Assembly: GCA_026874595.1 (NCBI GenBank) | Contig: CM049318.1 | Span: 41,894,456-41,958,455, forward strand | Length of the DNA stretch: 64,000 bases | Direction of reading: 5' to 3' | Source: Sipunculus nudus | Taxonomy: Eukaryota; Annelida; Sipuncula; Golfingiida; Sipunculidae | Shown here: in pieces, positions 11,123 to 23,501 of the stretch | How the letters are laid out: the number at the start of each line of letters is the position of its first letter | How positions within the stretch are numbered: position 1 is the stretch's first letter | Program-made: the position numbers and the translations under genes | The notes under the pieces: generated by a model | What the model was told of the DNA's origin: nothing | Seen by the model: the letters and a program-made list of their open reading frames with translations, nothing else | The model's database searches: none

Positions 11123-12504
11123 GCTTTTATGTGCACCCCATAACAATGTATATTATAAAGATAAATATACGTAGGAAAACCAGCTACTTTCAGGACATCA
11201 CAACAGTGTAAAGAAGAAAGCTTTATCACGAAACACAATTTTAGTCTTAAATTCATTTCCGAGAATGATGCTTAAATAAATAACGGTATAATGACTTTTG
11301 TAATCACATCTCAGATTTTAAGTTGCCAGTTAAAACCATTATATAAACGAAACCTGTCACTATAGGTGTAGGTCAAAGCCATTCATCATAATGGCAAACA
11401 CATGCGATATGCTCTTATGAAATGTTGGGTTTCCAGTCAACCAAGCCAATCGTCAAAGTTTCACTTATATCCATCTGTAAAGGAAATAAAATGCTGTCCA
11501 GACGGGCAACAGGTTTAAAAGGCTGTGGACAATGGAGGGCATTGGAATTTTTAGCGAGGTGTTTTTATTGTATCTGATTGGAAATGTCAAGGCCTGGCAT
11601 TATCGTCTAGACAGGATAAAGGCTTGTTTGGTGTGAGACGCGCGCAAATTTCCCCATAGTATCCACATACCAAACGGCAATAATTAAATACAGAAAGATT
11701 GCGAGACTGGGAAATAAAGTTACCATGCAAACCTACAGCTCCCGTGAGACCGATTACCGTGATGCTGCATTACATTCAGGACCCTTTCTTCAAACCTATA
11801 CGAAGTTAAATCTCCGTTCATTCGTTGAATACAACTTTATTATTTCTCGGTTTATTTCTTTGGTGCCTGTTCTTTATACCAAAACCGTTTGTTATATTGT
11901 GTACATCCTAGTTCTCATTTCAACTAACTTTCAAGAAAATTCATCGAACCTGATGTTTACGAAAAAATGTATTCAATGCTTTGGTCCTTAAGAAATCATT
12001 TACGGTACCCGTAAAATATTCATGAACTTCCTTTGACCGGTAAAGTATTGAAACGAAGCCGATACCATAAGTAATCGGGCCATCACAAATCGGCTACGCA
12101 GGTCTACGAAACTTGACAAACAGGCCACGAGTCACTTACCACGAACCGACAGAGAGCCACGACGTCTAAGACATTTGACCTGCATATTCGTGGCCGGTTG
12201 GTAGCGGTTGGTGATTTTCGCAGCATTTAATCTCCTACGATAACCTGCTTATAATCATGAGACAACAATAATTAAACGCCAATCTTAATGCCTCGAATAC
12301 GCCAAGATAAACTACATACAACTTGCCAACCAATATCGCAGCCTCGTAAAAAATAGGTTTTAAAATACCTTTTCGATAGCTGCTGTCTAATTCAGTTGAA
12401 TTTTCAATGTGTGTAAGTGAGAATTAGGCAAATTGTAGTTCAGAAATGATAAGGCAATGCTCCAAAAAAACTGACTCTTACTTTGTAGTGGAAGTATGAA
12501 TGTC
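11123..12504. other. No gene seen
   Basis: Mixed-composition non-coding DNA. An 88-codon plus-strand ORF at 11725-11991 has no recognisable motif or splice context and is not called. Confidence 0.5.
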
Positions 12505-13645
12505 CATCTGTGATCACCATTAATCCTTCATGTGATGACCATCCAACATTTAACATGTCACACCTTCATTTAATGACCACCCAAACTTCCACGTGATGAT
12601 CACCCAAATACTCATTTGATGACCAGCCTGACCTACATGTGATGGTCACCCAAACCTTAATTTAATGACCACCCAAATCCCCATGTGATGATAACCCAAA
12701 CCTTTATTTGATGACCACCCCAATCTCCATGTGCTGATAGCCCAAACCTTCATTTGATGATAACCCAAACCTTCATTTAATGACCATCCTAACCGCCATG
12801 TGATGACCACCCAAACCTTCATTTGATGTCCACCCTTACCGACACGTGATAATTACCCAAAACCATTCTTGGTGACCACCCTTATTTCCATGTGATGATC
12901 CCCCATACCATCATTTGATGACTACCCTAACCGCCATGCGATGATCACCCAAACCATCATTTGATGACTACCCTAATCGCCATGAGATGATCACCCAAAC
13001 CATCATTTAATGACTACCTTAACCGCCATGTGATGACCACCCAAACCTTCATTTGATGTCCACCCTTACCGACACGTGATAATTACCCAAAACCTTTCTT
13101 GGTGACCACCCTTATTTCCATGTGATGATCCCCCATACCATCATTTGATGACTACCCTAACCGCCATGCGATGATCACCCAAACCATCATTTGATGACTA
13201 CCCTAACCGCCATGCGATGATCACCCAAACCATCATTTGATGACTACCCTAATCGCCATGCGATGATCACCCAAACCATCATTTAATGACTACCCTAACC
13301 GCCATGCGATGATCACCCAAACCATCATTTAATGACTACCCTTACCGCCATGCGATGATCACCAAAACCATCATTTGATGACTACCCTAACCGCCATGCG
13401 ATGATCACCCAAACCATCATTTGATGACTACCCTAATCGCCATGCGATGATCACCCAAACCATCATTTAATGACTACCCTAACCGCCATGCGATGATCAC
13501 CCAAACCATCATTTAATGACTACCCTAACCGCCATGCGATGATCACCAAAACCATCATTTGATGACCATCCAAACCTCCATGCGATGATAACCCAAACCA
13601 TTATTTGATGACCACCCGAACCTCCTTGTGCCGATTACTCAAACT
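12505..13645. repeat. 46-bp minisatellite (two 23-bp half-units)
   Basis: About 25 tandem copies. A typical unit contains GCGATGATCACCCAAACC, then ATCATTTGATGACTACCC and TAACCGCCAT. The two halves (TGATCACCCAAACC and TGATGACTACCCTAACC) are related, so the 46-mer looks like a dimer of a 23-mer. The left part (12505-12780) is diverged and the right part is homogeneous. A block of about 140 bp with diagnostic variants (CCGACACGTGATAATTACC) occurs at 12791 and again at 13021, 230 bp or five units apart. Confidence 0.95.
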
Positions 13646-14050
13646 TTCACCAAAATGTTCCCCCTGTACTATGATCTGTTACGAGTCGACATGGTGCTTG
13701 TGATTTTGTCATGTGTAGAGCATACACCGACTGCACTGCTCAGATGGGACCTGGATAAATAAGCAGTGATCCTTATCACTGCGATGTCATTTCTACAAAC
13801 TATAATACATATACCAAACGTACTGATCTTATTAACGAACAAGGCCGACACATCAACTTCCTGTGAAGGAACAATGAATTGTAAATGAATGATAATGACC
13901 AGCCACTTCATCTGCTGTTTACTTATCAGAACAGCACTCTGATAAAACATCTGATCCTGACCAAATAACTAAGCAGCACACGCAGAACGCTCTCAGCGCA
14001 GTCCTGTCTGTCGTCTCATCCGCTATACCTCTCAAATGATTTATTCTCAG
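13646..14050. other. No gene seen
   Basis: Non-coding stretch with short overlapping minus-strand ORFs (13669-14110) and no recognisable motif. Confidence 0.45.
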
Positions 14051-14575
14051 AACAATGCAAATAGGGTTCTTTGCACCAGGACAAGAGAGGGGTTCAAGAG
14101 CTTGTCTCACAAAATATTACAAAATGTATATACTAAAGGTAATGGAAACAACACTTGACGATTCAGAACTACCTTCTCCACAACATAACCTCAACACCCT
14201 CGATAAAGGCAGAGAACTGTGTGTCATGACAAAGGAATATTTTACAAGGCATGGCAAGATGCTCCCTCCAGCTGAGATTCAAAGGAATATCTGGAAAGTT
14301 GCAAGGTTACCTTCAAACTTAGTGATGATCTATATAACTCTACACTGGGGACTCTTCATCATTGGTACCAGTCTGAAAAGGAGATAGTGCTGCGATTGTA
14401 ACAGGAGGGAATAAGGAGCCTGAGAGGAAGTTTTGACAGAGTGAAGAGAAATGCATCAAATAGTGAAGTATGTCTTGGGTATGTAAGTTTGGTCTACACA
14501 ACGCGCTAGTAATTCTTAATGTTAATATCAACAGCAAGTTGGAAAAGCTTGGAATATGTTGGAGATTAGCACACA
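14051..14575 (+). pseudogene. Decayed coding remnant, unidentified family
   Basis: One frame (14055-14387) contains KGRELCVMTKEYFTRHGKML and PPAEIQRNIWKVARLPSNL. Just after this point the protein-like text passes to another frame (SDDLYNSTLGTLHHWYQSEK, EIVLRL, stop, QEGIRSLRGSFDRVKRNASN, SEVCLGYVSLVYTTR) and ends at two stops near 14508. The continuity across a frameshift and an internal TAA suggests a once-coding region. The pattern RHGK, Gln-rich linker, YNS..WYQ.EKEI, then a helical SFDRVKRN block looks like a multicopy repeat-borne protein. I cannot name it, and it may be linked to the orphan family at 6010-7385. Short, so moderate doubt remains. Confidence 0.4.
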
Positions 14576-17490
14576 AAGAAAATACAAGTTTCTCAATTTT
14601 CAAAAACAAGCCAGGGAGCTTTCCCGCTTATCGAATGTCTGAATGGCGCAAAAGATGTCCCCCACGAGTTTGTTTAATCCTCATCATAATCAAGAGGACC
14701 TAGCGCTCCAGCAGAGTGGTTGATCTTTAGCCTTACCTACTTCCTTCAGCAGCGTATATAGGTACAAAATAAGTGAGGGTTCTGGCATGGCTGGAGGATG
14801 TGATATTGTAGATGGGAGAATCAGATGAAAATCGGTTTTGAAGAGCGGGGACGTTTTACAGTCTTTCTCAGAATTTGTTTTACTTGGCTATGTGCTGCGT
14901 CATGATTTCTGTGTGTCGTAGTGTTTCGCTATTGTCTTTTTTTTCATTTCTATGTTTTTTCTTTAGCATTATCTGCTCCACAATCGCATTCTTCCGCTGA
15001 TTTTAGATTGGCTTGGCTAGCTTTGTGAAGGGTCTTTCTGAAGTTTTATTAACATGTTCCAGATGTTTAATTCATTTTAAAAGGTGTCATTAAAAAATTC
15101 TCAGTTTACTTCTTGCATATCATGGAGCTGGAACATGGCTATATCCATCAGTATTCTCACTCTCGCGCCTTTATGGTAATCTAAGTTTACTCTTCGTCTG
15201 GGTTGAAGTCTCCTGACTGGCTTGGTCTTAGTCGTTGTTGGATGGGCCGACTGACCTCCCTTGAGCGACTTGTTGCCCTCCCGGTACTCTTGATAACCTT
15301 GACACACGGATGAACAGTTTGAACTATTTGTCCTGGTCGTTCCTTGTCGGATTCTCCTTTGTCTGTTTGGGACGTCTGTACCTTTGTAATATCTGCCTTA
15401 GGTTGGCCCTCTCCCCAGATTTTAAAAGTCACCCGCAGAAAAACATGGTACGTGAACTGGCGGTGTTTTGTGAAATATTGTCCTCAGCCGCGAGCCTCCT
15501 TCCACAACTTGACTGAATGGTGTCTTTTGTTTTATTGACTTTGTTGGTCGGCTCTGGATCAAGAAAGGAGAGGATGATAGTCCTTGTACCTTTGACTAAA
15601 AAATTCTCCTGTTGCATTTAAAATGTTTTACAATTTTAACTATAGTTGGGGATATTGCTGGTGAGAACTGTCACTAGTTGGGATCACAGATGACCTGTAG
15701 CTACAACAACTATGTTTGATCAAATGCACACTTACCGCAGCCTCACCGACATGTTGTTCCTGGTTTCAAAACACTTAAAACGGCAAAAGTATAAACATGA
15801 CATAACAATACTAGCGTAATCGATGAGCAGCGCGTTTTTCTATGACGTTGGAAAGCATGTCCAGTTTAACCTGTGAACTTGGGTGACGTTCCCAATCTAT
15901 TCTTGCCATTTAAAATAATCAGCTCATCATATTCTGTTTTTAATGCAGCAAAGTGTAAAATAACTTTGATTTTGGTGAATTTTGGACAGCTATTAAAAAT
16001 ACTTCGTGCATGATTATTAAAGTTGATGAATTTTATGCTGAATATTAATTCCAGTGCAAAGAGCTATGCACTGTGATAACCCAAATGCCCGTTGTATTTG
16101 TCATGCTTGCTATAACGACGATCCGGCTTTGCCTGGTGCATAGAGCAAAATTCTGTCGGTCCGGATGGATAGCCAGATTCTCTTAATCAAGTGTCTATAT
16201 AGTACATTTCGAGAATCAGAGGCGCGTTTCCCAACTTACTAAAAGCTCGGACAATGTATGGTAGTCATCCAGGATGGTTAAGGTGAAATTAATTTGACTC
16301 TCCGGACTATTGTATATACATGGAACTTATGATGGACAACTTGAACAAAATAAACTAAGTTCACTATAACAGAGGGTAGAATTTTAATGGCCTATATTAA
16401 ATCTCTTTGCTATAAAAACACCTGCGCTATAGGTAAATTTTGAAGCCCCGGCTAACTGCGATAAAACAATTTCTTTCCATACAATCCCAGACAGCAGAAC
16501 CACTGAGTACGATTCGCGCAGAGTATTATAGCCTTCCGACTGCAGATGGACACAATATAATCCAAATTCTGCACGAAAGTGGTCCCTGTAGCCATATTAT
16601 TAGGAATGCTATGATCACTGCTGTCTGTGCGGGGTGATTGACTAGTTTGTGTCGTAGCATGTTCTCATGAAGATGATCTATAGTAACAAACTGAACCAGC
16701 GGGTCATACTTGCAAATATGAATAAGGACACTAATATTAGCTACAATACGCTTCGACTAGAATTCTGACAGCAATATCAGCCTTTCCGCCTATGCCTCAC
16801 GTAGGAAGTGGTCTATAAAATGAATTGATATACATGTTTACTATCTCAGAAATAATGAATATGTCTTTTATATTATGAAGTAACTTATCTTCTTATGGCT
16901 TATGAAGCTCGATATAGGTACATTCGGCCGCTCGGGGTGGTCACATCTATTTCTGAAAGGTGAAACATATTCAGTATATCACGTTTAATGACTGAAAGTG
17001 ATATCTAAGTATACTGGCATTATTGCCAATACTGGCAGCTGGCTTCAACTTCATGGGAGGTTGGAGGGTTTTTCTTGGTTATCCGGCCTCACATTCGACC
17101 AACCTTTACCTCTTAGATTTTGAGTTCTTTTTCCGAGTAATGTATTTCTTTTTATTTAAAATAAAACCTGTGTAAATATTTCAAACAATCAGACTGACTG
17201 TAACAGCTAGATTTAAATCAGATACTTTTATATTGCATGAAGGAGAGCATAAGACTTAAAAAATGCATGTAACTTGAGATAATGCACCTAGGGTGAGCGT
17301 CCTGCGGGCTTAATGGGAAGGTTGTGCCCAAGGGCCGTGCTTCACTCGCAAACAAGTGCGCCTTTCCGGGGTTTCTCGGTGGAAAACCATGTCCTACTCA
17401 ACTAAGTGTCCCCCGCCCTGGGTTTTTTTTCTACCTGGCCTTTCACCTTCATGTATTTTGCATATTAACTTCATCCCTTACTTTTTATAT
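14576..17490. other. No gene seen
   Basis: Mixed sequence. The overlapping ORFs on both strands at 15100-15617 and the plus ORF at 16440-16637 show no motif I recognise. A TCCGG-containing patch at about 17055-17095 resembles the GGTTTTCTCCGG motif of the SINE-like element near 46.9 kb, but too weakly to call. Confidence 0.45.
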
Positions 17491-18210
17491 AGTATCACTG
17501 TTCAGTTGCCCGTATACAGTGAAGACTTAGGAACATATCTTTGTAACAGGGTATCACTGTTCAGTGGCCCGAAGTGAATATTCAGGAACAGATCTCTGTA
17601 ACAGGATATATCACTGTTCAGTGGCCCGAAGTAAATATTCAGGAACAGATCTCTGTAACAGGGTATCACTGTTCAGTGGCCCGAAGTAAATATTCAGGAA
17701 CAGATCTCTGTAACAGGGTATCACTGTTCAGTGGCCCGAAGTAAATATTCAGGAACAGATCTCTGTAACAGGATATATCACTGTTCAGTGGCCCTAAGTA
17801 AATATTCAGGAACAGATCTCTGTAACAGGGTTTCACTGTTCAGTGGCCCGAAGTAAATATTCAGGAACAGATCTCTGTAACAGGGTATCACTGTTCAGTG
17901 GCCCGAAGTAAATATTCAGGAACAGATCTCTGTAACAGGATATATCACTGTTCAGTGGCCCGAAGTAAATATTCAGGAACAGATCTCTGTAACAGGATAT
18001 ATCACTGTTCAGTGGCCCGTAGCAAAGACTTGGGAACAGATCTCTGTAACAGGGTATCACTGTTCAGTGGCCCGTAGAAAATATTCAGGAACAGATCTCT
18101 GTAACAGGATATCACTGTTCAGTTCCCGTAGTAAAGACTTTGGACACAAATCTCTGTAACAGGATATCACTGATCAGTGGTTCGTAGTAAAGAGTTAGGA
18201 ACAGATCTCT
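17491..18210. repeat. 55-58-bp minisatellite
   Basis: About 13 tandem copies of a unit containing TATCACTGTTCAGTGGCCCG, AAGTAAATATTCAGGAACAG and ATCTCTGTAACAGG. Two length forms alternate: GGGTATCACTG (55 bp) and GGATATATCACTG (58 bp, an extra TAT). The first unit and the last four are the most diverged, the usual edge decay of a tandem array. The minus-strand ORF within it at 17833-18060 is a by-product. Confidence 0.95.
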
Positions 18211-21200
18211 GCCAACACTTGTCACCCTCTCTTATTCTATTTTGAGATAATGAACGATAGACATCAAGCTAGGGAGATCCTATGAATTGGTAATATATTA
18301 ACAAACTATGCAGCAACAGCTGCACAGAACGATGCCAAGGCCTAATTATTTAGAATAACACAAAAAAAGACCTGCATACAACTATTTCATTTTTTTAAAT
18401 TATGAAAACAATGGTTTATTTTCCACAATATCTAATTAAAACTGATCTAGTCCACGATGTTCGAAAACATACACAAAAACTACATTAACGGTTGCTGAAG
18501 GCATATTTAGTTTATTAATACTTAATGACAATTAAAAAACACAAAAATTTGTAAAAATATATTTTCGATCATCTAATGACTCAGTCATCTCATCTTAAGC
18601 AGGAGTCACACAACCTAATCAGTGTCAAACGGACATAACTAAGTATGGCTGATATATCAATGTATTGTTTTTTTTAATTTTTAGGATTTTTTTGTGCTTT
18701 AATAGGATTAAGACGCCAGAATCCAGATTATGACCAAAAAATATCAGTCACATTTCACCTTAACAGAAATGTAATCATTCAGACATTTGGTGGTCCAGGA
18801 GATGGCCTTACCGGCTTGGTCTTATACTTCTTGTAGTGCTCATAAAAAAAAGAATCATTATGAACTTTAATAGGAAATTTGTCGCATGTCAAAATAAAGC
18901 AGTATGTATTGCAGGTTCTCAGCCAATATCAACCAAAGGTCATCCCTCAAACAAACCGTACAATAGGGTCAGGAGGATATCTAGACTATAAGACCCTCTT
19001 TGCTGCATTTCCTTGGGATAGGCATATTCCATAAAACCGTTGCTCCAGCAAACATTTATTCCTGCGCTTCGATTTAACACTAATTTCAGTAATCCCCAAC
19101 CACATGTGTTTAGTAAGAAAGTATTAGCGAAATAATGGAAAATTTCTCAGCGCATGTCAAAATGTGAATAAAAAAATAGACACTGGATAATCTTCGTTTG
19201 AAATATTTATATAATATCGTCATGACCAGCTTCATGATAAAAAATGCTTAAGTAATAAATGGAGATATTAATGCACTCATCACGTATCGCTGACCAATAA
19301 CAACGGGAGCAGAGAACCAATCCCGTCCACAAGGTGATTTGTACATCTCTGTGTCTAATTCGAAAAGGAAACTTTGCATTTAAATGCATTTCCATTTGAA
19401 CCTATGCCTTATCTATATGAGTACGATCTATAGTGATCAGTGTATGTGGAGTCTATTCATTAGGGCGAATAAAGTCGAAAAACAAAAACTAACAAATACC
19501 GTTACGTAATTCAAGATGCACATTATGCAGTTAACAGTTTTTATATTTTAATGCCAGTCACGTGCCTGTGTGTGTGCGTGCGTGAGACAGAGATGGCACC
19601 TTGGCTGTTTAAATAAATGTACAGCCGCTTTCGATATACAAACTCAAAACATCATGTAAGCTTTTAAGCTGATTTCCTTATGCTTATCAACATACACTTT
19701 TTGCCAAGACCTCTCGTGTCAAGATGTTAGGTTTTTACCCTTTTCTTTTTACAAGTGCGAAATGTTAGAAAATTATGTTTATGCGTTTTTGAGCGAACAG
19801 CAGTATATTTTTTAAAAAGAAAACCAGTTTGATTATTTAAGATAAGACATGCAAAAACGACGGAGTGGGGAGTTGTCCGCCAGTGCTTAATATAAAGACC
19901 CCTCTCCCACACTGTGTCTGTGATCCCGAGACAGGGCTTTGTACATGCCAGTGTCACAGCTGGTCAGCTGAGCATCACCACATGAAATCCAAATTTTACA
20001 TATATAAACATCCCGGAAGAATTTATTAACTACCAAGGGTTAACTTTAAAGATAGATTTTATGACAACATGGCTAATTTCGCAACAATAAATGAAAGGTG
20101 CGAGTTCAATCCTCAAGTGGCCAAATAATGAACGAGTTAGGCGTGTCTGTGCGTCGGACTGTTGATTACACACACACACACACAGGAGCACCTTTGGATA
20201 AACTACGTCATGGCACATAGAAACGCACTTGAAAACGAAGAAATAGCAGTAAAAAATGAAGACGTTTTACACAAAAACCACTTATCCTGTTGCCCAACCA
20301 CCTTATGAAAATAGCGTTCAGGTTGAACTGTAATGACTAATATTTCAGACACCAGGTTTACTAGAGGATATGAACTAAATAAGAAGAAATATACGCACGC
20401 GATGGGTTCAGTTAATTTTTTATTGCAACCAGAGAATGCTTTTTTAAATTAATATATTGTATTGTAGCACACAGGATTTAGTCTTTCTGTAAAAAGAAAA
20501 TACATACAATTCTTGACAATTTATATGTTCATTTTGGTACAACATGAACATTTATGCTGGAAAATCTCCTTTGTCTTTCTAATTATGTATAAACCAAACA
20601 TCTATGAAACACAAATTAACTCTGGAATGTAACTGGACATGTTGGCATTTACCATTCCATAACCCGTGAACCTAGAATTCAGGTCTGTATTAATCTGTAT
20701 TAGATACTACATTTCCATTTTCATCAAACAGATTTCAACTATTAATAATTCCTGAAAATAATTTCAAATCTACCAAAACCTCAGGTATTTTAGCCTTGTT
20801 GTTCCAGACAAATTCAAAATTGAAAATTACATTTGCAAAAAGTGATTTGATTCTCCATATCTTTTTACTAGAGTAAATTTTATACGATTCCTAATGAATT
20901 AATGCTGTAAAACATTGTTTTATACAACACTTTAATTAAGAGTTAAACAATACCATCTATTGTCTGTATTCTGGAAAATACAAAGCTTTATTCATGATAT
21001 TATTAATGGAAATTTAACAGCCAATGTGCAGAGCATTTAGCCCCCTTTTCACACTTCTCGATTCCCACGATTACTCAATTTAATCTCTCCCATTTATTCT
21101 AATGCATTTGAATAGAAGATCATTGCGGACGACAAATGCCAAGAGCGGTTGATTTTAAGTATAAATGGTTGGAGCTTGCGCGTGAGCATTCAATGTTTTA

Positions 21201-21364
21201 CAATCCCTTTTAATGAAAGCTTTAATTATTAATTGATATAGTTAAAGCAGTGTGAGAAGCAGAAACATATATGTTAGCAAAGGAGCAAAAGCCGGGTAAT
21301 TTGGAATAAAGTCAATGCCTATAAAATAAATTTCCTTGTGAGCCCACGAAAAAATATAGCCTAT
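18211..21364. other. No gene seen
   Basis: AT-rich non-coding DNA. It includes a CA run at about 20168-20184 preceded by a B-box-like GCGAGTTCAATCC at about 20099-20111. I see no matching A box, so no tRNA or SINE is called. Confidence 0.5.
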
Positions 21365-21375
21365 TATATATATAA

Positions 21376-21462
<87 letters not shown>
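21365..21462. repeat. (TA)n microsatellite
   Basis: Nearly pure TA dinucleotides, interrupted by TACATTATAT at about 21421. Confidence 0.95.
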
Positions 21463-21463
<1 letters not shown>

Positions 21464-21516
21464 AACATAATTAAATCACAATAATTAATTTGTACTCTTA
21501 CATGTATGTTTTATAG

Positions 21517-22313
21517 TGTTACATGTATCTGTTTTGTTATGCGCAGGGTTTTGCGTAGGCATTCTGTTTCGTGTTAGGCTCAAGCCCTGGGCGTTGCAAT
21601 GGCGTGTAGAGACACAGCGTTCGGTGTAATCCGTACTGATTAAACCCTGGCGTGTAAAGACACAGCGCTCGTGCTAGTCTGGAATGTTTATGTCTGTTCA
21701 AGCATAGCGCGTGTGTATTGTTCTTCGGGATGTTCGTGAAAAAGAAGTTTCTAGGCTTTGGGTGAAAACGTTATAAATAGGGGCTGTGTGTAGAGCCGGC
21801 AGAAATGGAAAAACCAGCGAGCACTAAGAGTGTTACCTTCACGTCAGTTTGTGGACCTTTCCGATAATTACAGAACTTATGGATTTTCTCAGTTTGCCTT
21901 TGGGTTTATTATCAGAACTTCACTTTTGGATTACAACAGATTGATTACGGGATTGAATTCGACTATTCTCTGAGAAGATTTGCATGAACTGTTCATCTAG
22001 AATATTTATGTTAAAGGACTTCTTCAGCTATGACATTGGTGGTATCCAGAAAAGCCTATGATCCGGACACTCTGATACTGTACATTTTTATTGTTTTACT
22101 GTGTAATTGTATTGATTTAGTGTATTGTAATGTTAGGATTGTTTTAAGAATAAATTATAATTATTTGTTAACAAAAAACCAATGACCTCTTTATTCATTC
22201 CTCTAGACATTTCACGCTGCCTTTGTGTTACAGAATCTGATTTTTTTTAATCTCCATAAAAAAATTAATGCACATCACGACTACGTGATCTGTTGATATT
22301 AGGTTACGTAACA
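21517..22313 (+). mobile_element. Solo LTR, family L1, copy A
   Basis: 797 bp starting TGTTAC and ending GTAACA, i.e. TG...CA ends within a 6-bp terminal inverted repeat, as in LTRs. It shares its whole length with copies B, C and D. Internal landmarks are a TATA box (TATAAAT, 21772-21778) followed by GTAGAGCCG, a conserved GGTGGTATCCAG block at about 22040, AATAAA at about 22149-22154, CATTTCACGCTGCC, and ACGTGATCTG near the 3' end. Flanks are ATAG and GTAT, so no target duplication survives. It has no ORF and no internal retroviral-type domain. It lies between two (TA)n tracts. Confidence 0.82.
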
Positions 22314-22539
22314 GTATGAAGAATAATTTAAGCATCCTTGTTAAAACGGCTTTTACAAAAAGATTATCATTCTCAAAAGCGGATCCAGGGGAAGCAACCA
22401 ATCCCCCTTCAGTCGTAACCTTTTTTTTTAAGATTTCAGTTCAATTTTCTCGGCCTGTACTCCCCCCTCCCCTTTCACACACACATTTTCAGGACCCTAC
22501 GTGAACTTATTTCAGTGGATTTAAGATGAACTCAGCCTG

Positions 22540-22541
<2 letters not shown>

Positions 22542-22610
<69 letters not shown>
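22542..22610. repeat. (TA)n microsatellite
   Basis: TA dinucleotides that directly abut the left arm of the fold-back element at 22612. Confidence 0.95.
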
Positions 22611-22611
22611 A

Positions 22612-22804
22612 CTCTGGAGAAAAACATCACTGTAAATTCTCTACGTTAGCCGTTAGCTTCATTCTAACAACATTCACCTGATGATCGGGTCACATCCCGT
22701 GAAACAGACTGTAGTGAATTTACAGTGTTGTTTTTCTCCAGAGCTATACCGCTCTGGCCTAGTCTGTAGGCCATAGAGTACTTTACATCGGAGGGTAACA
22801 CTAC

Positions 22805-22805
<1 letters not shown>
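22612..22805 (+). mobile_element. Fold-back element with hammerhead-like core
   Basis: Two 28-nt inverted arms (22612-22639 and 22716-22743, one mismatch) begin CTCTGGAGAAAAACA. Between them is CTGATGA (22678-22684), a small stem CGGG/CCCG (22686-22689 with 22696-22699) and GAAAC (22701-22705). These are the conserved core boxes of the hammerhead ribozyme in the correct order. A possible stem III follows: ACTGT at 22708-22712 pairs with ACAGT at 22722-22726. After the right arm comes a 3' block (CTCTGGCCTAGTCTG ... TACTTTACATCGGAGGGTA) that recurs at 54452-54498. The U-U pair next to stem II and a weak stem I suggest a degenerate ribozyme. TA repeats flank both sides. Confidence 0.65.

Positions 22806-22852
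<47 letters not shown>
22806..22852. repeat. (TA)n microsatellite
   Basis: TA dinucleotides directly following the fold-back element's 3' block. Confidence 0.95.
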
Positions 22853-22856
<4 letters not shown>

Positions 22857-23501
22857 TACGTGAAAGATGATAATGTATTAATTAAATATAAGACAAGAAT
22901 GATGAGTGTGGGTAGGTGTGAACAGAGACGACGGATTACGGACAAGGGATGACGGAGGCGGAAGGAAAAAAAATCAGATAGATGTGAATGCGGCTTTTGG
23001 ATGTGATCGAAACCAAAGCACTATAGGGTTTCAATAATTCTAGAATAGGATCGCAAATAATTTTTAAATAAGCAGTTAAACTTTGCCTATTAATATATTA
23101 TTGATCTTATTAAATGGCATTACGTTCATCACACTATTTTTATTTAACTACCACGCATGATTTCAATTGTGTTCAATGGCTTCGCCTTTTTTGGAACTTG
23201 GACAATGCAGACAGTAAACACTTCAGACTTAACATCTCCTGCTTAGCGCATCTTGTTGATTTCATCCCGTCACTTGAAGCAGTAGATCCGAGTTTTCGTG
23301 TCTTCATAAATATTACAGGTATATCAATGACGTTTCTTTAAGTCAATTGTATTAATAAGAAAAATATATACCTAAAATATAGTTCCTGCTGTACTGTTCA
23401 CACTGTGTCCCAACATGGAAATCCGGGTCTTAACATGGAACTTTTATACACACTTTTTATTGAGCGATTGTAAACTTAGTATAAACGAGCGAATGCACTA
23501 T
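22853..23501. other. No gene seen
   Basis: Single-copy-looking AT-rich DNA between the fold-back element and the 36-bp satellite. A 75-codon plus ORF (23114-23341) has no recognised motif. Confidence 0.5.

Noticed and set aside
15100-15617. Protein-coding gene from overlapping ORFs on both strands
   Set aside because: No motif, no consistent frame and no splice sites with supporting composition.
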